Below, one piece after another: positions 52,137 to 60,997 of a stretch of 64,000 bases of DNA. The DNA is from Luteimonas rhizosphaerae (GTDB lineage: Bacteria > Pseudomonadota > Gammaproteobacteria > Xanthomonadales > Xanthomonadaceae), in assembly GCF_002849595.1 (NCBI RefSeq), contig NZ_NRQR01000028.1:110523-174522 (forward strand), given 5' to 3'. A program made the position numbers and the translations under genes. Within the stretch, counting starts at the first letter, position 1. Every line of letters starts with the position of its first letter. The notes beneath the pieces were generated by a model. It was not told where the DNA came from. It did not search any database and worked only from the letters and a program-made list of their open reading frames with translations.

Positions 52137-54014
52137 ATGGCCAGCATCCTCTCCACCGGCAGCAGCGCCCTGATCGCGTTCCAGCGCGCCCTGGCGACCG
52201 TCAGCCACAACGTCGCCAACCTCAAGACGCCGGGCTACAGCCGCCAGCAGGCCGACTTCGAGACGCGCACGCCGATGTACACCGGCGTCGGCTACATCGG
52301 CACCGGCACCCAGATCAGCGACATCCGCCGGGTCACCGACGACCTGGCGAATGCGCGGCTGATCGACAGCGGCGGCGAGCTCGCGCGGTTGCAGCAGCTG
52401 TCCTCGCTGTCGGACCGCGTCGACGGGTTGATGTCCGACAAGGCGACCGGCGTCGCCGGTCTGTGGTCCAACTTCTTCGATTCGGTCAGCGCGCTGTCGT
52501 CGAACGCCAGCGGCGCCGCGCAGCGCCAGAGCATGCTCGGCGACGCGCAGGCGCTGACCACGCGTTTCCACCAGATGCAGGGCCAGTTCGATCAGCTCGG
52601 CACCGAGGTCGACAGCGGCCTCATCGCCGGCGCGGGCGAGGTCAACCGGCTGACCCAGGAAATCGCCAAGCTCAACGGCCAGATCGGCAGCGCGGCGTCC
52701 GCGTCCCCCGACATGCTCGACCGCCGCGACCAGCTGATCACCGAACTGGTCGGCTGGACCGGCGGCAGCGCGGTGCAGCAGGACGGCGGCGCGATCAACG
52801 TGTATTCGGCGGGCGGCCAGCCGCTGGTCGTCGGTGGCCAGGCCTCGAAGCTGACCACGGTGGCCGACCCCTTCCAGCCCGAGCGCCGGCAGATGGCGCT
52901 GGAGACGCCGGGCCAGACCATCCGCATCGACGAACGCGCGATGGGCGGCCGCATCGGCGGCCTGCTGGAATTCCGCAGCCAGGTCCTGGACCCGACCCGC
53001 GCCGAACTCGGCCGCATCGCGCTCGGCCTGGCAACCGGCTTCAACGCCGGCCATGCCGCCGGTGTCGACCAGTACGGCGCGCTGGGCGGCGATTTCTTCA
53101 GCATCTCCCCGCCGATCGCCTCGCCGCATGCGGGCAACGGCGGCAACGCGCAGCTGTCGGCCAGCGTGGCCGATGTCGGCGCGGTCGACGGCCGCAACGT
53201 GATCCTGCAGTGGCGCGACGGCGCGTGGTCGGCGACCGACGCGGCGACCGGCAGTGCGGTGGCGATGCAGGGCACCGGCACCGCGGCCGATCCGCTGCGG
53301 GTCGGCGGCATGGCCGTTGTGATGTCGGGCACGCCGCAGGCGCAGGACCGGTTCCTGCTGCAGCCGACCTCGCAGGTCGCAGGCAACCTGTCGGTCGCGA
53401 TCACGGACCCGTCCCGGATCGCCGCCGCGACCCCGGTGCGGGTGGAAGCCGCGCTGGACAACCTCGGCACGGGCAAGCCGTCGGGCGTGCGCGTCGACCA
53501 GGCCGGCAATCCCGACCTGCTGGCGCCGGCCTCGCTGGAGTTCCTCGACGGCGACCAGTACATGCTCGACGGCGAAGGCCCCTTCCCCTACACCGCCGGC
53601 CAGCGCATCGAAGCCAATGGCTGGTCGTTCGCGCTCGACGGCATTCCGGCCGCGGGCGACCGCTTCGAGGTGCGGCCGACCGGCGCCGGCTCCAGCGACA
53701 ACGGCAATGCCGCGCGCCTGGCCGGCTTCGATGATCTCGCCACGCTCGATGGCGGCAGCCTCAGCCTCAACAACGCGATCGCCGGCCTGACCACATCGGT
53801 CGGTTCGGCCGCGCGCCACGCCAGCTACGCGGTCGAAGCACAGACCGTGCTGCACGGCAACGCCCAGGCGGCGCGCGACAGCATCTCGGGCGTCAATCTC
53901 GACGAGGAAGCCGCGAACATGCTCCAGCTGCAGCAGGCCTACCAGGCGGCGGCGCAGATCATCTCCACCGCCGACACCCTCTTCCAGTCCGTGCTGGGCG
54001 CGGTGCGCCGATGA
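52137..54014 (+). CDS. flgK: Flagellar hook-associated protein 1 FlgK
   Basis: FlgK is the first hook-filament junction protein. The 625-residue protein starts MASILSTGSSALIAFQRALA with TVSHNVANLKTPGYSRQQAD and ends with the FlgK motif GVNLDEEAANMLQLQQAYQA followed by AAQIISTADTLFQSVLGAVR. A coiled N-terminal helical region follows the motif (ELARLQQLSSLSDRVDGLM). Its chaperone FlgN is encoded 10 kb upstream. Its stop overlaps flgL by 4 bp (ATGA). Confidence 0.95.
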   Translation: MASILSTGSSALIAFQRALATVSHNVANLKTPGYSRQQADFETRTPMYTGVGYIGTGTQISDIRRVTDDLANARLIDSGGELARLQQLSSLSDRVDGLMSDKATGVAGLWSNFFDSVSALSSNASGAAQRQSMLGDAQALTTRFHQMQGQFDQLGTEVDSGLIAGAGEVNRLTQEIAKLNGQIGSAASASPDMLDRRDQLITELVGWTGGSAVQQDGGAINVYSAGGQPLVVGGQASKLTTVADPFQPERRQMALETPGQTIRIDERAMGGRIGGLLEFRSQVLDPTRAELGRIALGLATGFNAGHAAGVDQYGALGGDFFSISPPIASPHAGNGGNAQLSASVADVGAVDGRNVILQWRDGAWSATDAATGSAVAMQGTGTAADPLRVGGMAVVMSGTPQAQDRFLLQPTSQVAGNLSVAITDPSRIAAATPVRVEAALDNLGTGKPSGVRVDQAGNPDLLAPASLEFLDGDQYMLDGEGPFPYTAGQRIEANGWSFALDGIPAAGDRFEVRPTGAGSSDNGNAARLAGFDDLATLDGGSLSLNNAIAGLTTSVGSAARHASYAVEAQTVLHGNAQAARDSISGVNLDEEAANMLQLQQAYQAAAQIISTADTLFQSVLGAVRR

Positions 54015-55213
54015 GCAACCGCATCTCCACCACGATGCTCTACCAGCAGTCGCTGGCGTCGATGCAGACCAAGCAGACATCGCTGGCGCGCATCCAGCAG
54101 CAGCTCAATACCGGCCAGAAACTGATCACCGCCAAGGACGATCCGGTCGGCGCCGGCTCGGCCGTCGGCCTGGACCGCGCGCTCGCCGAGCTCGAACGCT
54201 TCGGCAAGAACGGCGACACCATCCGTCACCGCCTCGGCATGCAGGAGAACGCGCTGGCGCAGGCCGGCGACGTCATGGGCCGGATCACCGAACTCACGGT
54301 GCGCGCCAACAGCGCCTCGCTGTCGGACGCCGACCGCCAGGCGATCGCGATCGAGGTCACCAGCCTGCGCGACAGCCTGTTCGATATCGCCAACAGCCCC
54401 GACGGCAGCGGGCGCTATCTGTTCGGCGGCACCCAGGACGGCAGCCCACCGTTCGCGCGCGCCAATGGCGGCGTCAGTTATGTCGGCGACCAGACCCAGC
54501 GCCAGGTCGAGGTCGCGCCGCAGCTGTTCGTGACCGAGACGCTGCCCGGCAGCGAAGTGTTCCTGCGCGTGCGCACCGGCGACGGCCGCATCGATGCAGG
54601 CGCCGATGCGGGCAATACCGGCACCGGCCGGATCGGCAGCTTCAACGTCGCCGATTCGACGGCCTGGGACGGCGGCAGCTACCGCATCGGCTTCGCCGCG
54701 GACGGCGCCTACGAGGTCACCGACGCGGCCGGCGACGTCGTCGCCAGCGGCGTGCATGCCGCCGGCGATGCGATCGTCGTCAACGGGGTGCGACTGGTGC
54801 TCGACGGCACGCCGGCCGACGGCGACAGCTTCGAGATCGGTCCCGCGGGCACGCGCGACATGTTCGCCACGATCGACAACCTGCTCGGCGCGCTGTCGCA
54901 GGAACCGCCCACCGACGCGCAGCGCACCGCGCAGCAGAACGCACTGCAGGGCGCGATGCGCGACATCGCCACGGCCCAGGAACACCTGATCGACGCCCGC
55001 GCCAGCGGCGGGTCCCAGCTCGCCGCGCTCGACAACGCCGACGGCCTGCGCGATGCGCAGGGCCTGACGATCGAGACCACGCTGTCGGGACTGCGCGATC
55101 TGGATTACGTGGAAGCCATCTCGCGCTTCAATCTCGAGAAGGTCGCACTCGAAGCCGCGCAGCTGAGTTTCATGCAGATCCAGCGCCTGTCGCTGTTCGA
55201 CCTGTTGCGCTGA
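54011..55213 (+). CDS. flgL: Flagellar hook-associated protein 3 FlgL
   Basis: FlgL is the second junction protein and a flagellin homologue. The 400-residue protein begins MSNRISTTMLYQQSLASMQT with IQQQLNTGQKLITAKDDPVGA. The flagellin-like N-terminal helices include ITELTVRANSASLSDADRQAIA. The C-terminus reads SRFNLEKVALEAAQLSFMQI followed by QRLSLFDLLR. It is the last gene of the flgG-flgL unit; a long perfect palindrome follows 10 bp after the stop, then 600 bp without genes. Confidence 0.95.
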   Translation: MSNRISTTMLYQQSLASMQTKQTSLARIQQQLNTGQKLITAKDDPVGAGSAVGLDRALAELERFGKNGDTIRHRLGMQENALAQAGDVMGRITELTVRANSASLSDADRQAIAIEVTSLRDSLFDIANSPDGSGRYLFGGTQDGSPPFARANGGVSYVGDQTQRQVEVAPQLFVTETLPGSEVFLRVRTGDGRIDAGADAGNTGTGRIGSFNVADSTAWDGGSYRIGFAADGAYEVTDAAGDVVASGVHAAGDAIVVNGVRLVLDGTPADGDSFEIGPAGTRDMFATIDNLLGALSQEPPTDAQRTAQQNALQGAMRDIATAQEHLIDARASGGSQLAALDNADGLRDAQGLTIETTLSGLRDLDYVEAISRFNLEKVALEAAQLSFMQIQRLSLFDLLR

Positions 55214-55223
55214 TCGTTCGATC

Positions 55224-55247
55224 GCGCACGCAGTCGACTGCGTGCGC
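55224..55247 (+). terminator. Perfect 24-bp palindrome after flgL
   Basis: A 12-bp perfect inverted repeat without spacer (left arm GCGCACGCAGTC, 55224-55235), 10 bp behind the flgL stop. It can form a stem-loop that may end the flg transcript or protect it; no T-run follows. Confidence 0.45.
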
Positions 55248-55734
55248 CACTGTTGGGATCGATGCGCGCCATGCGCGCCACCCTGCATTGCGCTTTCGTC
55301 TTCTTCCCTGTCGCATGCGACGTCGCACGCGATGCGACAGCGCGCCGATGACGTTCCCTGTCGCTCGTTGCGTGTCGCGTCAGCGTGCACGCGTATCGAC
55401 GCAAGCCCTCGCAATGCAACGTGTGCCCGGGACATCGACGCCGCCTTGCGCGTCGGGATGCGGACGACGCCCGCTCGCGTCCCGATGACGCAGCCGACCA
55501 GCGCATTGCGCGCACACAGTCCGATCATTGCGACGCGATGGGCCCGTGACCATTCGCGCCGCGTGCGATTGGGCGCGTGCGCAGACGCCACGGCGAGCCA
55601 TCGTCGCGGCGCGGCCGATCCGCGACACCCGCTTTCCATGCTGTTTCCGCAGCGACCCGAGCGTCCGCCATCACCGCGTACACGGGAAACGCCGCGCGCC
55701 CGGCGGTCGCTCTGCAGAAAAACGACACAGGCCC

Positions 55735-55761
55735 TAAAGCCCGGCGACAGGGTGCCGTTAT
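55735..55761 (+). promoter_or_regulatory. Sigma-28 (FliA) promoter of fliC
   Basis: TAAAGCCC (55735-55742), 11-bp spacer, GCCGTTAT (55754-55761), a near-consensus flagellar sigma-28 promoter. The start would be near 55768. Confidence 0.85.
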
Positions 55762-55860
55762 TGGCTACAGCAGAGGACAGGGCCACAACGGCAACTCCCT
55801 GCAGCGCCACCGGCCAGGCCCTGTTCCCGTGCCGGATTCCCAACCCAGGAGACCTGCATC

Positions 55861-57057
55861 ATGTCCGTCATCAACACCAACACCATCTCGCTGAACGCCC
55901 AGCGCAACCTGGCCACCAACTCGGCCAGCCTGTCGACCTCGATCCAGCGCCTGTCGTCGGGCCTGCGCATCAACAGCGCCAAGGACGACGCCGCCGGCCT
56001 CGCGATCTCCGAGCGTTTCACCACCCAGATCCGCGGCATGAACCAGGCCGCCCGCAACGCGAACGACGGCATCTCGCTGGCGCAGACCGCCGAAGGCGCG
56101 CTGGGCGAGATCGGCAACAACCTGCAGCGCATCCGTGAGCTGGCCGTGCAGTCGCGCAACGCCACCAACTCCGAGTCCGACCGTCAGGCGCTGAACGCCG
56201 AAGTCACGCAGCTGAAGTCGGAAATCCAGCGCGTGTCGGACCAGACCTCGTTCAACGACAAGAAGCTGCTCGACGGTTCGTTCACCGCCCAGGCCTTCCA
56301 GGTCGGCGCCAACCAGGGCCAGACCATCGAGATCTCGTCGATCGCCAACGCCAACATCGCGCAGCTCGGCACCTGGACCTCGGTCGACACCCCGTCGACG
56401 TCCGGCGCGTCCGGCGCGTTCACCGCGGCCACGCTGGCTGATACCGAAGAATTCACGTTCGCGGTCGATGGCGTCGAAGTCCTGAACGTGACCGCAGCGG
56501 CGGACGACACCGCGGTCACCGCGGCCGACATCGACACCGCGCTGGCGTCCACGGCCGTCCGTGACGACCTGACCGCGGCCGGCATCACCGTCAGCGGCAC
56601 CGCGGCGGCCGGCACGCTGGCCTTCAGCAAGGCCGACGGCAGCGCGTTCGACATCGAGCTGACCAGCGACGACGCGGCGGCCGGTTTCGCCACCGCATCG
56701 TTCGTCGGCACGCAGGACAACGGTGTCGAAGGCGCGGCGCAGACCGGCTTCGCCGACCTGGACATCTCGTCCGCCGAAGGCGCCGACAACGCGATCCTCG
56801 CGATGGACGCCGCGCTGAAGGCAGTCAACTCCTCGCGCGCCGACCTGGGTGCGGTGCAGAACCGCTTCAGCTCGGTCGTCGCGAACCTGCAGACCGGTTC
56901 GGAGAACCTGTCGGCCTCGCGCAGCCGCATCATGGACACCGACTTCGCCAAGGAAACCGCCGAGCTGTCGCGCACCCAGGTGCTGCAGCAGGCCGGTACG
57001 GCGATGCTGGCCCAGGCCAACCAGCTGCCGCAGAACGTGCTCAGCCTGCTGCGCTGA
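55861..57057 (+). CDS. fliC: Flagellin
   Basis: This 398-residue protein is the filament subunit. The conserved D0/D1 N-terminus (VINTNTISLNAQRNLATNSA, LRINSAKDDAAGLAISERFT, about 1-165) and C-terminus (AVQNRFSSVVANLQ, DTDFAKETAELSRTQVLQQA, NQLPQNVLSLLR, about 310-398) flank a central region of about 145 residues. That region is rich in Ala, Thr and Asp and forms the variable surface domain. It is the only flagellin gene in the window. It is transcribed from a sigma-28 promoter and ended by a strong terminator. AGGAG (55847-55851) lies 9 nt before the ATG. Confidence 0.96.
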   Translation: MSVINTNTISLNAQRNLATNSASLSTSIQRLSSGLRINSAKDDAAGLAISERFTTQIRGMNQAARNANDGISLAQTAEGALGEIGNNLQRIRELAVQSRNATNSESDRQALNAEVTQLKSEIQRVSDQTSFNDKKLLDGSFTAQAFQVGANQGQTIEISSIANANIAQLGTWTSVDTPSTSGASGAFTAATLADTEEFTFAVDGVEVLNVTAAADDTAVTAADIDTALASTAVRDDLTAAGITVSGTAAAGTLAFSKADGSAFDIELTSDDAAAGFATASFVGTQDNGVEGAAQTGFADLDISSAEGADNAILAMDAALKAVNSSRADLGAVQNRFSSVVANLQTGSENLSASRSRIMDTDFAKETAELSRTQVLQQAGTAMLAQANQLPQNVLSLLR

Positions 57058-57109
57058 GTCCTGGCGAGACGGCGGCGAGGTCGATCCCGGCCTCGCCCGC
57101 CTTCGAAGA

Positions 57110-57138
57110 CCTCCGGCGTTCGCCGGGGGTTTTTTTTT
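57110..57138 (+). terminator. Rho-independent terminator of fliC
   Basis: Stem CCTCCGGC (57110-57117) with GCCGGGGG (57122-57129; one G-T pair), 4-nt loop, and a run of nine T residues (57130-57138), 52 nt after the fliC stop. Confidence 0.93.
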
Positions 57139-57276
57139 GCCGGTCGACGGGTGACGTTCCATCTGTCGCGGCGCGCCCGCGCGCGACCGGCCTATGGGCC
57201 AGTGCGACCAGGCCATGTGCCCGCGCGAGCGTGCACATAGAAAAATGCGGCCTTCCCGGCACGGGAGATCCGCGCC

Positions 57277-57292
57277 GGGCACGCATCTTGCA
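57277..57292 (+). promoter_or_regulatory. Sigma-54 (RpoN) promoter of fliD
   Basis: GGGCAC (57277-57282), GCATC spacer, TTGCA (57288-57292). All key -24/-12 positions match except the first base. The start would be near 57303, giving a leader of about 75 nt. Confidence 0.82.
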
Positions 57293-57378
57293 GCCCTCAA
57301 GAAGCACGGCATCGGGCCGTTACAGCAGTAGGCCGCCACGTGCGGCGCGTCCGGGGCAGTCCCGGTCAGGAGACAGAC

Positions 57379-58779
57379 ATGGCGGATTATTCGTTCGGCT
57401 ACGGCGGCATCGGCTCCGGGCTCGACATCAGCTCGATCGTCAACCAGCTGGTCGCGGCCGACCGCGCGCCGCAGAACGCGCGACTCAACACGCTGGAGTC
57501 GGCGACCAAGTTCAAGCTCTCGGGCATCGGCACAGTGAAGTCCGCGTTCGACGCGCTGAAGACGTCGCTCGACAGTCTGCAGAAGGTCGATGCGCTGGGC
57601 GCGCGCACGGTCAGCTCGACGATGCTGTCGTTGGCATCGGGCGCGACGGGCACCGGAACCACCGACGCGGTGCTCACGCCGACCGCCGGTCGCAACACGC
57701 CCGTCGGCAGCTACCAGGTCGAGGTCGAGTCGCTGGCCACCGCGCACAAGCTGCTCGGCGCCGGCACCGAGGTCGGCACCAAGTTCGCCGCCGGCACCCT
57801 GCGGGTCGCGATCGGCGAGGACACCGTCGACGTCGCGATCAAGGCCGATGCGACGCTGGCCGACGTGCGCAGCGCGATCAACGATGCCGCCGGCAAGTTC
57901 GGCGTGCAGGCCGCGTTGCTGACCTCCGATCAAGGCCAGCACCTGTCGCTGGGCAGTGCCAAGACCGGCGCGGCCAATGCGATCTCGATCGAGGTCGTCG
58001 ACGGCGGCGCAGGCCTGCAGACGCTGGTCGCCGGGTTGAGCGAACAGTCGCCGGCGTCCGATGCGCGGGTGACGATCGACGGTCTGGTCACCACGTCCGC
58101 CAGCAACACGATCACCGATGCGGTGCCCGGGCTGAGCCTGGTGCTGAAGCAGGCGGGCACGAGTCGCGTCGACGTCGGCACGGATCCCGCCGGCAGCCGC
58201 GCGGCGGTCGACGGTTTCGTCAAGGCCTACAACGCCGCGCTCAAAGCGATCGGCACCGCGACCACCTACAACGCCGAAACCCAGACGCCGTCGTCGCTGA
58301 CCGGCGACGCGCAGATGCGCGGCGCGGCGTCGCAGCTGCGCAACGTCATGAACGACCTGCTCGGCGGCCTCGCCGAACAGGGCCTGGACGCGAAGACGCT
58401 GGGGCTGCAGACACAGGGCTTCCCGAACCCCGACGGCACCCTCGTGCTCGATGCGACCAAGTTCAACGAGGCGATGGCGGCCAATTCCTCGAAGGTCATC
58501 GCGGCGTTCACCGGCGAGAACGGCCTGGCCGCCAAGCTCAACACGGTCGTCAAGGGCTATGTCGGCACCGATGGCGCGTTCACGCTGCGCGACAAGGGGC
58601 TCAACGACCAGTTGAAGGACGTCGCCCGCCAGCGCGAAGCGCTGGACGTGCGCATGGAAGCCGCGGCGAAGCGGTACCAGACCCAGTTCGTCGCCCTCGA
58701 TTCGCTGATGGCCCAGATGACCAGCACCAGCAGCGCGCTGTCCCAGCAGCTGGCGACGCTGTCGGCGCAGACGACATAA
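57379..58779 (+). CDS. fliD: Flagellar filament capping protein FliD
   Basis: FliD (HAP2) caps the filament and helps flagellin fold into place. The 466-residue protein has the FliD N-terminal motif (GIGSGLDISSIVNQLVAADR). Two central domains follow, and the C-terminal domain has LNDQLKDVARQREALDVRME followed by a helix ending QFVALDSLMAQMTSTSSALS. The ATG at 57379 has AGGAGA at 57368-57373. It heads the fliD-fliS-fliT-like-PilZ series under its own sigma-54 promoter, so it is expressed before flagellin. fliS starts 17 bp after the stop. Confidence 0.95.
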   Translation: MADYSFGYGGIGSGLDISSIVNQLVAADRAPQNARLNTLESATKFKLSGIGTVKSAFDALKTSLDSLQKVDALGARTVSSTMLSLASGATGTGTTDAVLTPTAGRNTPVGSYQVEVESLATAHKLLGAGTEVGTKFAAGTLRVAIGEDTVDVAIKADATLADVRSAINDAAGKFGVQAALLTSDQGQHLSLGSAKTGAANAISIEVVDGGAGLQTLVAGLSEQSPASDARVTIDGLVTTSASNTITDAVPGLSLVLKQAGTSRVDVGTDPAGSRAAVDGFVKAYNAALKAIGTATTYNAETQTPSSLTGDAQMRGAASQLRNVMNDLLGGLAEQGLDAKTLGLQTQGFPNPDGTLVLDATKFNEAMAANSSKVIAAFTGENGLAAKLNTVVKGYVGTDGAFTLRDKGLNDQLKDVARQREALDVRMEAAAKRYQTQFVALDSLMAQMTSTSSALSQQLATLSAQTT

Positions 58780-58796
58780 GTGCAAGGAGCCACGAG

Positions 58797-59216
58797 ATGA
58801 CACCCCGCCATTACGCCCAGCAGTACCGCCAGAGCCAGCTCGAAGGCGCCGTCATGGATGCCGACCCCCACAAGCTCGTCGCCCTGCTACTGGCCGGCGC
58901 GTGCGAACGCCTGCGCCTGGCCGAAGCCTTCCTGGAACGCGGCGATCCCGCCCGCAAGGGCAAGGCGCTCGGCGAGGCCTGCGCCATCATCGGCCACCTC
59001 AACGGCTCGCTCGACCACGAGGCCGGCGGCGAGGTCGCGGGCAACCTGTCGTCGCTGTACGACTACGTGCTGCGCCGGCTGACCGAAGCCAACCTGCACA
59101 ACGACGCGTCCGCGCTGCGCGAGTGCCTCGAGCTGCTCGGCGAGATCGACTCGGCCTGGGCCGCGATACGCCCCGCCGCCGACACCGCGCCGGTCGCCGC
59201 GGGTGCGTTTGCGTGA
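58797..59216 (+). CDS. fliS: Flagellin export chaperone FliS
   Basis: FliS binds flagellin in the cytosol and stops it polymerising before export. The 139-residue helical protein begins with RHYAQQYRQSQLEGAVMDAD followed by PHKLVALLLAGACERLRLAE, the FliS signature, and ends in an Ala-rich tail. AAGGAG at 58784-58789 fixes the ATG at 58797. It follows fliD and overlaps the next gene's GTG (GTGA). Confidence 0.93.
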   Translation: MTPRHYAQQYRQSQLEGAVMDADPHKLVALLLAGACERLRLAEAFLERGDPARKGKALGEACAIIGHLNGSLDHEAGGEVAGNLSSLYDYVLRRLTEANLHNDASALRECLELLGEIDSAWAAIRPAADTAPVAAGAFA

Positions 59217-59515
59217 TCCGTGAGATGCCCCAGGACCTGCACGACCAGCTGGATGCACTCGGCTTCGCGGTCGACGGCAACGACATGCCGCTGGCGGCCC
59301 GCCAGATGAGCGAGTACGACGCTGCCCTGCGCGGATACATCGACGCGACCACGCCCGACACGGACGTCGACGTCCTGCGCGCGCTGCTGGAGCGCCAGAA
59401 CGCGCTGGTGCTGCGTATGCGCGAGCGTCAGAGCGCCATCGGCGACACCCTGCGCCAGATGCGCCGCGCCGATACTGCCTCGCGTGCTTACGCCAGCGCC
59501 GGAGTCTCGCCATGA
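59213..59515 (+). CDS. Probable FliT-like flagellar chaperone
   Basis: This 100-residue helical protein has DLHDQLDALGFAVDGNDMPL and, near the C-terminus, LLERQNALVLRMRERQSAIG. It has no strong family signature. Its place between fliS and a PilZ gene is that of fliT in related clusters, and the size and helical pattern fit, so a FliD chaperone role is inferred from context. The GTG at 59213 overlaps the fliS stop (GTGA); an in-frame ATG at 59225 is the alternative start. Its own stop overlaps the next ATG. Confidence 0.65.
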   Translation: MIREMPQDLHDQLDALGFAVDGNDMPLAARQMSEYDAALRGYIDATTPDTDVDVLRALLERQNALVLRMRERQSAIGDTLRQMRRADTASRAYASAGVSP

Positions 59516-60093
59516 CCGACACCGCCCCGCACACGCCCGAGGCCGCCGACGCGACCCTGTTCGACGACACGCTGAGCCATGCGCTGACCCTGCCGGTGGC
59601 GGTCGAACCGTCCGACAGCATCGGCCGGCAGACGCAGGCCATCGCCCTGCTGTCCGCTCTCGCCCAGGTCGAGGACCTGCGCAAGGACGAGACCAGCGAG
59701 GACTCCGGCGACCTGCTGCTGCTCGCCCAGCGCATGGACGCCAAACTGGACCTCGTGCTGTCGCTGCTGAGCCGGCTGGCGCGCCGCGCCGACGGCCTTC
59801 ACGAGCGGAGCCTGCAGTGGTCCTGCCGCGGCCTGCGCATCGACATGGCCCCGGGCGATGCCTTGGCGCCCGGCAGCCACGTCGTCGTCCGCCTGCAGCC
59901 GTCGGACTGGCTGCCCGACCATCTGGAACTGCCGGCCCGCGTGCTCGCGACCGACGCCGCCGCGGCCGCGCCGCGCGTGTGGGTGACCTTCGAAGGCCTG
60001 CAGCGGGACCTCGTCGAAACCCTCGACCGCCATCTGTTCCGCCTGCATCGGCGCCAGGTCGCCGAGCAGCGCCGCGCCGATCCGCGCCCCTGA
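59512..60093 (+). CDS. PilZ-domain protein of the flagellar cluster
   Basis: This 193-residue protein combines an N-terminal helical region with a C-terminal PilZ-like barrel (about 95-190; QWSCRGLRIDMAPGDALAPG, VVVRLQPSDWLPDHLELPAR, RVWVTFEGLQRDLVETLDRH). The canonical c-di-GMP motif RxxxR is not clear, and the D/NxSxxG element appears as SCRGLRID, so ligand binding is uncertain. In related flagellar clusters a PilZ protein follows fliS and affects motility. It overlaps the FliT-like gene by 4 bp (ATGA). Confidence 0.75.
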   Translation: MTDTAPHTPEAADATLFDDTLSHALTLPVAVEPSDSIGRQTQAIALLSALAQVEDLRKDETSEDSGDLLLLAQRMDAKLDLVLSLLSRLARRADGLHERSLQWSCRGLRIDMAPGDALAPGSHVVVRLQPSDWLPDHLELPARVLATDAAAAAPRVWVTFEGLQRDLVETLDRHLFRLHRRQVAEQRRADPRP

Positions 60094-60147
60094 CGTATCC
60101 TCCGCAGGACCGGCCCGTCTCGCGGCCGTCTGGAGGGGAGCCGATCC

Positions 60148-60780
60148 TTGCGAGTCCTGATCGTCGACGACCACACCTTCGTGCGCGCCGGGCTGGTCCG
60201 GCTGCTGCAGGCCTTCCACGACATGGAGGTCTGCGGCGAGGCCAGCAGCGCCGACGACGCGCTCCGGCTCAGCGTCCAGCACCGCCCCGACATCGTGCTG
60301 ATGGACCTGTCGCTGCCCGGCCGCAGCGGCATCGAGGCGATGACCGACATCCATGACGCCCTGCCCGGCACCCGGGTGCTGATCATGTCGATGCACGACG
60401 ATGCGCAGCACGTCCACGGCGCGATCGAACGCGGCGCAGCGGGGTTCATCGTCAAGGATGCCGCGCCGCTGGAGCTCGAGCTGGCACTGCGCACCGCGGC
60501 GTCGGGCCAGACCTTCCTCAGCCCGCGGTTGTCGTCGCGTCTGATGGCGCCGCTGTTCTCCCGCACCAAGGCCGAGGGCATCGATGCGCTATCGCGCCGG
60601 CAGCGGCAGATTCTCGACATGATCGGCCGCGGGCTCGGCAACAAGGCGATCGCCGCCGACCTCGACATCAGCGTCAAGACCGTCGAGACCCATCGCGCGC
60701 GGATGATGGAAACCCTGGGCTGCCGGCGCGCCAACGAGCTGCTGCTGCTCGCCGCCCGCCAGCGCAACGGCAACTCCTGA
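60148..60780 (+). CDS. NarL/FixJ-type response regulator
   Basis: This 210-residue regulator has a receiver (1-120) with Asp7/Asp8, phospho-acceptor Asp53 (IVLMDLSLPGRS) and the conserved Lys in FIVKDAAPLELE. A LuxR-type helix-turn-helix follows (about 145-205; LSRRQRQILDMIGRGLGNKA, then DISVKTVETHRARMMETLGC). Translation starts at a TTG (60148) with GGAGGGG at 60132-60138, a strong ribosome site that decides the start. It lies between the fliS-PilZ series and rpoN, with no kinase beside it. The NarL-type kinase at 37468 is one candidate partner. Confidence 0.9.
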   Translation: MRVLIVDDHTFVRAGLVRLLQAFHDMEVCGEASSADDALRLSVQHRPDIVLMDLSLPGRSGIEAMTDIHDALPGTRVLIMSMHDDAQHVHGAIERGAAGFIVKDAAPLELELALRTAASGQTFLSPRLSSRLMAPLFSRTKAEGIDALSRRQRQILDMIGRGLGNKAIAADLDISVKTVETHRARMMETLGCRRANELLLLAARQRNGNS

Positions 60781-60879
60781 CGCGGCAATCCACTGACGCG
60801 CCGGATCACCGGCGCAGGCTTCGAACAGGACGCCGTTCGGAAGCCGGATTCCTGACATCGGCCAAGGACGGTGTGGGGG

Positions 60880-60930
60880 AATCCCCGACACCTGTCGGGG
60901 GATTTGCGGGAGGTGTCGGGAATCTCCCGA
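60880..60930. repeat. Nested inverted repeats upstream of rpoN
   Basis: Three overlapping inverted repeats lie here. One hairpin at 60880-60904 pairs AATCCCCGACA with TGTCGGGGGATT. A second at 60916-60930 has stem TCGGGA/TCCCGA. A 10-bp repeat pairs CCCGACACCT (60884-60893) with AGGTGTCGGG (60911-60920), so alternative folds are possible. They sit 70-120 bp before the rpoN ATG in an otherwise empty gap. Confidence 0.7.
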
Positions 60931-60997
60931 TACCCGCCCCGTCACGTGGCCTTCACGATGCCTCCACGCGCTGGGGTAGCGCGACGGAAACGTGACG

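Larger units (their letters stand above)
55214..55860 (+). other. 647-bp non-coding region upstream of flagellin
   Basis: No convincing gene lies here; the open frames are rich in Arg, Cys and Thr and have no family character. The region holds a 24-bp palindrome right after flgL, an inverted repeat TGTCGCAT/ATGCGACA (55309-55339), and an 11-bp direct repeat TTCCCTGTCGC (55304-55314 and 55354-55364). At the 3' end are the fliC sigma-28 promoter and a leader of about 93 nt with an AGGAG site (55847-55851). Confidence 0.6.
57058..57378 (+). other. Intergenic region between fliC and fliD
   Basis: These 321 bp carry the fliC terminator (57110-57138) and the fliD sigma-54 promoter (57277-57292). 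Nothing coding was seen between. Confidence 0.6.

Noticed and set aside
50961..54080. About 1000-residue open frame opposite flgJ and flgK
   Set aside because: It lies antisense to clear flagellar genes and is dominated by Arg, Ala, His and Asp. The similar frame at 55765-58803 opposite fliC and fliD is rejected for the same reason.
55242..56138. Open frame crossing the fliC promoter and start
   Set aside because: Its composition is Arg/Cys/Thr-rich, it has no ribosome site, and it overlaps fliC in another frame.
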